In this document: one piece after another, positions 8,818 through 15,573 of the stretch
How the letters are laid out: each line of letters starts with the position of its first letter
Numbering within the stretch: the first letter of the stretch is position 1
Assembly: GCA_004297825.1 (NCBI GenBank)
Contig: SCSX01000058.1
Location: 1-50,366 of the forward strand
Length of the DNA: 50,366 nt
Reading direction: 5' to 3'
Source: Spirochaetota bacterium
Lineage (GTDB): Bacteria; Spirochaetota; UBA4802; UBA5368
Made by a program: the position numbers and the translations under genes
Notes under the pieces: generated by a model
Told to the model about the DNA's origin: nothing
Databases searched by the model: none
Seen by the model: only the letters and a program-made list of their open reading frames with translations

Positions 8818-9930
8818 ATGGCTATGCAAGAACCTAAAGCATTAATAATAAATTCAATTCACGTTGATCGCCTCCTGTTTGATGATGAAAATCCTCGATT
8901 AAGTGCAATTGGAGTAAAAAAGACGCAAGATGATCTACTTCGTGTCCTTTGGGATGAAATGGCTGTGGACGAGGTTGCATTATCTATTGCTGCAAACGGG
9001 TACTTCGAGGAGGAGCCACTTTTTGTTGTTCCGCTGCTGCCAATCGAAAAATCCCAAATCAAGCAAAAATACGTCGTCGTTGAGGGAAATCGACGGTTAG
9101 CAGCTGTTAAACTATTGATAAATGCCGATCTACGTCGTCTAACAAAAGCCACTGACCTTCCAAAAATAAATATACAGCAGCGAAAGGCACTCGAACAATT
9201 GCCTGTATCTGTTTATACTGATAAAAAATCACTTTGGGAATATTTCGGTTTTCGGCATGTCAATGGTCCTAAAGAGTGGGATTCATTCAGTAAAGCCGCC
9301 TATATTGTAAAAGTTCGCCGAGAATGGAATGTCCCACTGAATGAAATTGCCCGTAAAATAGGTGATCAGCACAGTACAGTAAGCCGTATTTATCGAGGTT
9401 ATGTTCTTCTAGAACAAGCCGAAGGAATGACCGAGTTTGATCGCAATGACCGAATTGCAAACCGTTTTTACTTTTCACATCTTTATACTGCAGCTGATCA
9501 AAAGGAATTTCAGCATTTCTTGGGCATAGACGCTGAACGCTCACTAAAAGATAATCCCGTGCCCAAGGTTCATCTAAAACAGCTCCAAGAACTTATGGTC
9601 TGGTTATTTGGAAGTAGAAGTGAAGGTAAATCACCGGTCGTCGAAAAACAAAATCCTCATCTTGGATATCTCCGTCATGCAATCAGCAATAAACAGGCGC
9701 TCTATGCCCTGCGTTCCGGCATCAGTCTTCAACGTGCCTATGAGATAAGTCTAGGAGATGCTCGACGTTTTCAGGAAGCTTTGGTAAAAGCGAAAGACGC
9801 GCTTCAAGAAGCCAAGGCAACCATCACCACTGGATACAAGGGTGATAAAGAAATGTTGCAGCTCATGGAAGGCATACTTAATGTTGCCAACAGCATATCC
9901 GATGAGATGCACAAAATTATTAAAGAGTAA
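8818..9930 (+). CDS. ParB/Srx-domain protein with HTH, first gene of putative defence operon
   Basis: 370 residues. Residues about 10-135 form a ParB/sulfiredoxin-type domain: INSIHVDRLLFDDENPRLSA, then YVVVEGNRRLAAVKLL at about 85-100, which aligns with the GxxRR nucleotide-binding box of ParB (canonical GEHRRLAA; here EGNRR). Residues about 170-195 form a helix-turn-helix (VPLNEIARKIGDQHSTVSRI). The C-terminal 60 residues are helical and charged. No partner ParA is present and the codon use is AT-rich, so this is not the chromosomal ParB. Its stop is 2 bases before the next ATG, so it is cotranscribed with the putative nuclease and methyltransferase. ParB-like domains in such settings can bind DNA with CTP/ATP, act as nucleases or regulate; which applies here is not visible. 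Confidence 0.85.
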   Translation: MAMQEPKALIINSIHVDRLLFDDENPRLSAIGVKKTQDDLLRVLWDEMAVDEVALSIAANGYFEEEPLFVVPLLPIEKSQIKQKYVVVEGNRRLAAVKLLINADLRRLTKATDLPKINIQQRKALEQLPVSVYTDKKSLWEYFGFRHVNGPKEWDSFSKAAYIVKVRREWNVPLNEIARKIGDQHSTVSRIYRGYVLLEQAEGMTEFDRNDRIANRFYFSHLYTAADQKEFQHFLGIDAERSLKDNPVPKVHLKQLQELMVWLFGSRSEGKSPVVEKQNPHLGYLRHAISNKQALYALRSGISLQRAYEISLGDARRFQEALVKAKDALQEAKATITTGYKGDKEMLQLMEGILNVANSISDEMHKIIKE

Positions 9931-9932
9931 TA

Positions 9933-10808
9933 ATGTCAAAAAGCATTCCCCTACCCTCAGATATAACAGACCCAATTATTTTAGCAGATTGGCTTGAGTT
10001 AATTGCACTCACGGCGGCTGATGGTAATTCGAGCCATGGTGACCTACAAAGAGTGCTAAATCGCCTGGGTGTTGAAAATCTTGATACTCTGTGCAATGAT
10101 ACCATGCGTGAATTAAATAGACGTGTGACATCGTCAAAAGATAGCTACCCATTTTCTTTCTCGGGGACATTACTTAAAGTCAGAAATAATTGGAAATGTT
10201 TTTCGCCTTATATATTTTGTCTTCTCCTTTCATATTGCGATAATTCAAAAAAGAGCGTTAAAGGATTTCGTCATGAGGTAATGTTTGAGCAATTATCTTG
10301 CATAGCCGCTAAACACTACATCGGTGGTGATTCGCTGAGATTCGGTTTTCCTCGAGATACTTTGCCCAGCGGTTTTCTTCAAGCTTTGAAACATGTTTGC
10401 GGACAAGTAGGCGAATGGACTGTCTCACGCCGCACCAATACACTTAGAACGAAGGATGGCGGGTTGGATGTAATCGCATGGAAATCTTTTCCTGATCAAC
10501 TTATTGGAAAGCTTATTTTATTTGGTCATTGTGCTTCAGGTGAGAACTGGAATGAGAAAATAAACGAGCTTCAGCCAAATGATTTTTGCAGCCAATGGCT
10601 TGATGGAGATAAAAGTCCCATTGTTAAATCTTTTTTTATTCCCCACAGAGTATCTCCCGAGATATTTGAGCATCGCGCCATTTCAGCAAAATTGTTTTTC
10701 GATCGGTGCCGTATTGCTTATTGGGCTACAGCAGACGAGTTTAACCATACCACAATTGGGAATAATTTAAAGTGGTGCGAGAAAATGTTAAAGAGGATAA
10801 GGTCATGA
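9933..10808 (+). CDS. Putative PD-(D/E)XK-like nuclease of the island operon
   Basis: 291 residues, not recognised as a named family. An N-terminal helical part (1-105) is followed by a helix KGFRHEVMFEQLSCIAAKHYIGG with acidic residues at 115 and 119, then DGGLDVIAWKSF (Asp175, Asp179, Trp183, Lys184) and LILFGHCASGENWNEKI. A helix with Glu, then Gly-x-Asp in a strand, then a strand with a polar residue and Lys is the layout of PD-(D/E)XK nucleases, although the exact (D/E)xK motif is degenerate, so the nuclease call is inference. It lies 2 bases after the ParB-like gene and its TGA overlaps the methyltransferase ATG (ATGA at 10,805-10,808). This gives it the position of a restriction enzyme in a restriction-modification operon. 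Confidence 0.7.
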   Translation: MSKSIPLPSDITDPIILADWLELIALTAADGNSSHGDLQRVLNRLGVENLDTLCNDTMRELNRRVTSSKDSYPFSFSGTLLKVRNNWKCFSPYIFCLLLSYCDNSKKSVKGFRHEVMFEQLSCIAAKHYIGGDSLRFGFPRDTLPSGFLQALKHVCGQVGEWTVSRRTNTLRTKDGGLDVIAWKSFPDQLIGKLILFGHCASGENWNEKINELQPNDFCSQWLDGDKSPIVKSFFIPHRVSPEIFEHRAISAKLFFDRCRIAYWATADEFNHTTIGNNLKWCEKMLKRIRS

Positions 10809-11920
10809 ATGCGCGCAGATTACCGCTTCATGCCATTTGTCCCTATTTTGCCATGTTCCCCGAGAGTTTTGTCAGGGAATATGTTGAAGCATACACCAAT
10901 ACCGGCGATTTAGTTTTTGATCCTTTTTGCGGTCGCGGAACTACAATTTTAGAATCCCTGCTTTTGGGCAGAAATGCAGCCGGGTCAGATATAAATCCAG
11001 TCGCATATTGTGTTTCACGAGCGAAAGCCGAGCGACCAAAACTTAATAGTATAATTTCGCGCCTCAGGGAGGTGGAAAAGATTTACCAAAATTCTGTTAT
11101 AGTTCAAAATGAGAAGTATCGGCTATTGTTGCCTCCATTTTTTCGACGCGCATTCTATCACACCACATTGAAAGAATTACTATTTTTACGACATACTTTA
11201 GATTGGAAGAATAATAAAATTGATAGATTCATAGCAGCTCTAGTTATCGGCTCCCTTCATGGAGAAATGGGTCGTTCCACCGCTTATTTCAGCAACCAAA
11301 TGCCACGCACAATTTGCCTTAAGCCTAATTACTCTTTACAATATTGGGGAAAACATGAATTATTTCCGAAAAAACGCCGTGTCTTTGCAATGCTTCAGCA
11401 AAAAGCCGAGTATCGGTTGATGGATATTCAAGCTAATTCTAAAGGTATGGTACGGCTTGCAGATTCACGCAAAGTATCTTCTGTTTTCCGAAGTCAGTGG
11501 GGAAAAGTGGAACTAGTTATTACCTCTCCGCCGTATCTAAATGTTACTCGATATGAAGAAGACCAATGGCTACGACTCTGGTTTTTAGGAGGACCGCCCT
11601 ATCCAACCTATGGGAAGATATCCAGAGATGATCGTTATGAAGTAGCGAATAAATATTGGAAATTCATAGAAGACTCTTGGGCTGGACTTGTGCCTTTGCT
11701 CAAAGAAAATGCGAAAATCATTGTTCGATTAGGTGCAATTGGACTCAATGAAGAGGAGATGACAATTCAATTTATTAAGTCCGTCAAGAATGTATTCCCA
11801 AAGGCCCGATTAATTCAAAAACCCAAATATACCGAAATCGTTAGGCGTCAGGCACAGAGTTTTTTACCTTCAAGCAAAGGATGCCTCTACGAGATTGATT
11901 ATGTGTTGTCTGTCTGTTAA
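10805..11920 (+). CDS. DNA methyltransferase with TSPPY motif
   Basis: 371 residues from the ATG at 10,805, chosen because it overlaps the upstream stop (ATGA) and has AGAGG upstream; a GTG at 10,772 would overlap the neighbour by 37 bases. Motif I is FDPFCGRGTT (residues 38-47), followed by GSDINPVAYC; the catalytic motif IV is TSPPYLN, about two-thirds along. TSPPY is typical of amino-methyltransferases acting on N4 of cytosine, sometimes N6 of adenine. The order motif I then motif IV differs from the usual beta-class order (IV before I). The stretch between them, about 190 residues, may hold the target recognition part. As last gene of the operon it would protect host DNA from the putative nuclease. 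Confidence 0.88.
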   Translation: MNARRLPLHAICPYFAMFPESFVREYVEAYTNTGDLVFDPFCGRGTTILESLLLGRNAAGSDINPVAYCVSRAKAERPKLNSIISRLREVEKIYQNSVIVQNEKYRLLLPPFFRRAFYHTTLKELLFLRHTLDWKNNKIDRFIAALVIGSLHGEMGRSTAYFSNQMPRTICLKPNYSLQYWGKHELFPKKRRVFAMLQQKAEYRLMDIQANSKGMVRLADSRKVSSVFRSQWGKVELVITSPPYLNVTRYEEDQWLRLWFLGGPPYPTYGKISRDDRYEVANKYWKFIEDSWAGLVPLLKENAKIIVRLGAIGLNEEEMTIQFIKSVKNVFPKARLIQKPKYTEIVRRQAQSFLPSSKGCLYEIDYVLSVC

Positions 11921-11971
11921 AGTGGCACCGGACATCATCAATACAACCCGCCATTTATACCATATGTGATA

Positions 11972-12150
11972 TTAAACCATGATCTCTTCAATCTTCACCT
12001 CCCCATTCCCTTCTCGATCAAAAATAACGTTCTTTAGAATTTCGGGTAAAGGTGTATCCACGTAAATTATCGGCCCCGCGAGAAGACACGCGGATTCAGG
12101 AAATGGGGCGTCGATACGGAAATTTCTTCGACGGGTGCGGGATTCCGTTC
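11972..12150 (-). pseudogene. Orphan C-terminal fragment of an unidentified protein
   Basis: Reading the minus strand upstream of a TAA at 11,972-11,974 gives an uninterrupted, protein-like frame of about 55 codons ending ...GPIIYVDTPLPEILKNVIFD and then REGNGEVKIEEIMV. It has no start codon of its own and overlaps the tail of the SNF2 remnant in another frame. The amino acid pattern is clearly coding-like, but I do not recognise the family. It is best read as the 3' end of a gene whose front was lost, next to the right edge of the AT-rich island. Confidence 0.45.
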
Positions 12151-12536
12151 CGGGAGTGCCGGCTCCCCACCCATATTCTCTCCTCGATGGAGTCCCTCGC
12201 GATCAGGTCAATCACGGTGACCGATGCGCTTTTCTGCCCGATCCGCACGAGCCTGCCGATCCGCTGGTTAAGCTTCGCGGGGTTCCAGGGCGGTTCGATA
12301 TTGATGACGCAATCGGCGCCCTGCAGGTTCAGGCCCAGCCCGCCCGCGTCCCGCAGGGACAGCATTACGTCGTAATCGCAGAACTCCCCTCCGACCACGT
12401 AGGCATATTCATTCGCAACCCGGTCCGCGCGCGCAATCCTGTACTGTCCCAGCCTGTACATCCCCTCCCCGCGCGCGAACTCGATGGGCGAGTGCGCAAT
12501 GATGTTCCTGATGGTGTCCTCGGTGAGTGTGAACAT
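12096..12536 (-). pseudogene. SNF2-family helicase remnant with large internal deletion
   Basis: From the ATG at 12,536 the first 55 residues (LTEDTIRNIIAHSPIEFARG onward) look like the N-terminal SWIM-type region of bacterial SNF2/DEAD helicases, where a conserved FARG-x-x-x-Y pattern occurs. The frame then passes directly into helicase motifs V and VI: DAGGLGLNLQGADCVINIEP, PWNPAKLNQRIGRLVRIGQK and DLIARDSIEERI. All of motifs I to IV, several hundred residues, are missing. The junction lies near 12,350. After SIEERI the frame continues as a non-homologous tail of about 25 residues. The normal protein has about 900-1100 residues; this one has 146 and cannot be a working translocase. Confidence 0.8.
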
Positions 12537-12729
12537 GAGGGTCCCTCGCCATTTAGCGTATACGGGGAACGGGGCGCCGTGCAGCGGCATCCCCGTTCCT
12601 TCCGATTTCTATACGCGCGGGAGGACCTTTTAGTAAGAGGAAATATCGGACATGAAAAAAAGGTGCACTACGGCCTGCCCCTCGGTGAGGGGGGAACCGG
12701 GGTTTTGCCGGGACGTTGCGCGATCGTCT

Positions 12730-13254
12730 TCAAACCCCTTCGATCGCCCGGACGAGCTCGCGGCAGAACGCCGGAATGTCCTCCACGACCCTTCCCCAGA
12801 CGATGTTCCCGTCCCGAAACGCGGGCTCGTCGACCCAGGTTGCGCCGGCGTTGACGAGATCGTCCCTTATCCCGGCGCTTCCCGTCGCGCGCCCGCCCCT
12901 GACGATGCCGGCCGAGATGCCCACGAGCCCCGCGTGGCAGATGAGGCCGATGATCTTTCCCTGTTCGTTGGCACGGCGCACGAGCCCGGTGACCGCGGGA
13001 TAACGGCGGAGCTTGTCCGGGGCCCAGCCGCCCGGAACCACGACCGCGTCGAAGTCATCGGCGCTCAAGGCGGATGCAGCGGTTTCGCTCGTGGCGGTGA
13101 GGCCGTTTTTCCCGCGCACCGTCTTGTGCGCTTCAACTCCCACGATGACCGTCCGGGCTCCCTCCTCGCGAAGCCTCATGACCGTGACCCAGAACTCAAG
13201 GTCTTCGAATCCTTCTTCCAGGAATATCGCGACACGTTTATCCTTCAACCGCAT
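12730..13254 (-). CDS. DJ-1/PfpI family protein
   Basis: 174 residues from the ATG at 13,254, which has GGGGTGA 7 bases upstream; an ATG at 13,281 would add nine residues but lacks a site. The family fold is clear: VAIFLEEGFEDLEFW with the conserved acidic residue, DAVVVPGGWAPDKLRR, and the nucleophile elbow GLICHAGLVGISAGIV with the reactive cysteine followed by histidine. The family includes proteases/chaperones, glyoxalase III and deglycase-like enzymes; PfpI-type members of this length are often stress proteins. It stands alone, divergent from the SRPBCC gene, with the two sharing the 175-base region 13,255-13,429. The exact substrate cannot be read from sequence. Confidence 0.9.
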   Translation of the reverse strand: MRLKDKRVAIFLEEGFEDLEFWVTVMRLREEGARTVIVGVEAHKTVRGKNGLTATSETAASALSADDFDAVVVPGGWAPDKLRRYPAVTGLVRRANEQGKIIGLICHAGLVGISAGIVRGGRATGSAGIRDDLVNAGATWVDEPAFRDGNIVWGRVVEDIPAFCRELVRAIEGV

Positions 13255-13429
13255 AGCCGTCACCCCGCGTTCATTAGACATGACTCAATAGTATAGAAGA
13301 ATTCGGCGGGCGGACAGATAAATTCCGTTGAAACCACCTCGAAAATGCGGGAGCCCATCGTTATCTTACAGGCAAGGGTTCCGATACGCACACGCCATTG
13401 CGAGAAACTTTTAAAGAGGAAAACCAAAC

Positions 13430-13879
13430 ATGAAAAAACTGCGATTTGAAATTTCGATAAACGCCCCCAGGAAAAAGGTCTGGGAAGCCGTCGTAAACGA
13501 CCAGCCGTACCGGGAATGGACCTCCGTATTTTTTCCCGGTTCATACTTTGACGGAGGCTGGAACAAGGGCGACAAGATACGATTCCTTGCGAAAAACAGC
13601 GAAGGCCAGCTCGACGGCATGAGCAGCGAGATCGCGGAAAGCAGGCTGCATGAGTTTATTTCGATTCGCCATCTTGGCGTCATAAAGAACGGCGTGGAGG
13701 ACACCACGAGCGATGAGGCCGTGAAATGGGCGCCCGCATATGAAAACTATACGTTGAGCGAATCCGGGGGCACTACAAGCTTCGTTGTCGATATTGATAT
13801 CGACGACAGCTACCAGGATATGTTTAACGAGATGTGGCCGAAGGCGTTGAAAAAATTAAAAGAGATTTCCGAATCCTGA
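13430..13879 (+). CDS. SRPBCC (START/AHSA1-like) domain protein
   Basis: 149 residues that make up a single SRPBCC domain: MKKLRFEISINAPRKKVWEA, then the typical WTSVFFPGSYFDGGWNKGDK turn and the C-terminal long helix DSYQDMFNEMWPKALKKLKE. AHSA1-like domains bind hydrophobic ligands in a deep cavity or act as co-chaperones or stress proteins. AGAGG lies about 11 bases before the ATG. No partner gene is adjacent. A function beyond ligand binding is not evident. Confidence 0.88.
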   Translation: MKKLRFEISINAPRKKVWEAVVNDQPYREWTSVFFPGSYFDGGWNKGDKIRFLAKNSEGQLDGMSSEIAESRLHEFISIRHLGVIKNGVEDTTSDEAVKWAPAYENYTLSESGGTTSFVVDIDIDDSYQDMFNEMWPKALKKLKEISES

Positions 13880-14011
13880 AGCCTTACCCGGCATCCGGGG
13901 CTGCGTGTCCATTCAGGACCGGAGCCCGGGCCGAACCATCGAACAGCTCTCCAGGGCACGGTGCACGCGAAATCCGTGCGAGGGGTACGGCGGGGGCGGC
14001 CCGGCAAATCG

Positions 14012-14470
14012 TTATTTCGATTCGAGCTGGGCCACGGACATTCCGTACTTTAAATTCATGTGCCTGAGCCGCTGTGCCAGGATTGAAGCGAGCTCCTTCA
14101 TTATCTTTAACGAGAAGCGCGTATCGCTTTCGCTCATTTCGCCGAAGGCCTCCTTTGAGATGAACAGCAGGGTTCCCTTCTTGCGGCACACAACCGAGGC
14201 CGAGTGCGTCTCGTCGTTCAGGATGGACATCTCGCCGAAAAAATCTCCCCGGTCGAGACGCTGGAGGCGCTTGTATTTATTGCCGCCCATGCTCTTCACC
14301 ACGTCGAATTCGCCGTTCACGATGAAGTAGAGCCCCTTGGGATGCTCGTTTTCCCTGATGATCATTTCCATGTCCCGCGCCGAGATCACCTCGGCGATGC
14401 TGCTTACCTCGTCCAGCTCGTCGTCTTTGAAGCCGCTGAAAAATCCGATGAGTTTAAGGTATTCTTTCAT
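14012..14470 (-). CDS. Stand-alone cyclic-nucleotide-binding (cNMP) domain protein
   Basis: 152 residues with one Crp-type cNMP-binding jelly roll: LYFIVNGEFDVVKS, then the phosphate-binding cassette RGDFFGEMSILNDETHSASV, and a C-terminal helix. There is no HTH, kinase or channel domain. In the cassette, the arginine that holds the cyclic phosphate in true cAMP sensors (R-S/T-A) is replaced by His (THSAS), so cAMP binding is doubtful. Such single-domain proteins are common in spirochaetes and often act as regulatory subunits or partner domains. It is transcribed in the same direction as the flagellin-like gene upstream (195 bases away), with a weak terminator-like palindrome between. Confidence 0.88.
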   Translation of the reverse strand: MKEYLKLIGFFSGFKDDELDEVSSIAEVISARDMEMIIRENEHPKGLYFIVNGEFDVVKSMGGNKYKRLQRLDRGDFFGEMSILNDETHSASVVCRKKGTLLFISKEAFGEMSESDTRFSLKIMKELASILAQRLRHMNLKYGMSVAQLESK

Positions 14471-14505
14471 GGCTGGTCATGGCTCCATTATTTATTTCCA
14501 GAAAA

Positions 14506-14524
14506 TACCGTTTCCTGAACGGTA
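14506..14524 (-). terminator. Possible terminator or operator palindrome
   Basis: TACCGTT (14,506-14,512) and AACGGTA (14,518-14,524) pair perfectly around a 5-base loop. Read on the minus strand the hairpin is followed by TTTTC, so it could end the flagellin-like transcript. Its position 36 bases before the cNMP gene start would equally suit an operator. Confidence 0.4.
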
Positions 14525-14665
14525 CAGCGTTACTGCAAAAAGTCAATTAATTATCCGTGTTCCGATCGAGCCGCGATCAGGGAAGAAGCCGGATATCCAC
14601 TCTCCCTTTCCGTGGAAATCCGAAACTGCGCTTCATCCACAGGCGCCTTTCTTACGCATGCATAT

Positions 14666-15481
14666 TTATTTCGGAAGCATGAGCACCCCGTACTGCGTCT
14701 TGAGCAGCACGGAGTTTTTCATGAGCGAGGACACCCCTTCGGCCATGTCAAGGTCGCGCAGCCTGCTCTCGGCCTCACCCATGTTCAGGATGTAGAGACT
14801 CTTTCCCTCGATCTGCAGGGTGAGCACGTTCGCCTTCACGCCGGCGCCCGTGCGCATCACCTGGATTTTCTTGAGGGCCGTATCGGCCATGCCGATCGCG
14901 CCGGGTGCGTCCCTTGCGACGTCGGCCGCGGCGATTCCCAGGAAGGCGGCGGTGATCTCCTTCATGACGTTCTTTTTATTGAACTGCGTGAATTCCGCAT
15001 TCATGTCTATCTGCGCCAGCACCTCCCGCACCTCGGCCTGGATGAGTGCGCGGTCGTCGGGGCCCAGAATCCCCGAGGAGGCGCGCAGCGCGAGCTCCCG
15101 GATGCGCGTGATCAGCTCCTGGTCTGCGCCCAGCGCCGATTCCAGGAAATTCACGTAGTTGCGCATGTCCTCGGCGTTCATCGATTCCTGCTTAAGCCCC
15201 CGGATGAGGGAATCCATTTTCTCGGCCACGGCGAGCCCCGCCGGGTCGTCGCCCGCGGTAACGATCCTCTTGCCGGACGAGAGTCCCGCGAAATCTTTCT
15301 GAAGCCGCCACTGCGTGAGCTTCGGCTGGTTGATGATGAACTGTTTTCCCCCGCCCGCGCCGTACACCAGGAAGTTCGCGCCGTCGGGCGCGAAGAGATA
15401 GCGTGCCGGCTCCGCTCCGGCGGCGGGCGAAGCGAAAAGCGCGGCGGCTGCAAAAAGCGCGACCATAAGGTGTGTACGCAT
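14666..15481 (-). CDS. Secreted flagellin-like protein with Sec signal peptide
   Basis: 271 residues from the ATG at 15,481, preceded by GGGGG. It opens with a signal peptide (MRTHLMVALFAAAALFASPAAGA), unlike true flagellins, which leave by the flagellar type III route. Residues about 55-165 match the flagellin D0/D1 N-terminal helices: FAGLSSGKRIVTAGDDPAGL, then AVAEKMDSLIRGLKQ and ITRIRELALRASSG. The C-terminal 45 residues match the flagellin D0 C-terminus: GEAESRLRDLDMAEGVSSLM. The variable centre is only about 60 residues. It could be a periplasmic filament sheath or capping component, or an adhesin that reuses the flagellin coil. No other flagellar gene is nearby. Confidence 0.82.
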   Translation of the reverse strand: MRTHLMVALFAAAALFASPAAGAEPARYLFAPDGANFLVYGAGGGKQFIINQPKLTQWRLQKDFAGLSSGKRIVTAGDDPAGLAVAEKMDSLIRGLKQESMNAEDMRNYVNFLESALGADQELITRIRELALRASSGILGPDDRALIQAEVREVLAQIDMNAEFTQFNKKNVMKEITAAFLGIAAADVARDAPGAIGMADTALKKIQVMRTGAGVKANVLTLQIEGKSLYILNMGEAESRLRDLDMAEGVSSLMKNSVLLKTQYGVLMLPK

Positions 15482-15573
15482 ATCGACCCCCGTCCCCTGA
15501 AGAATACCATTGGACCAGGTTTCGATCAACAAATATCTGTATTCGCTCTAAAGAGCGCTTTGACAAAAAAGCA

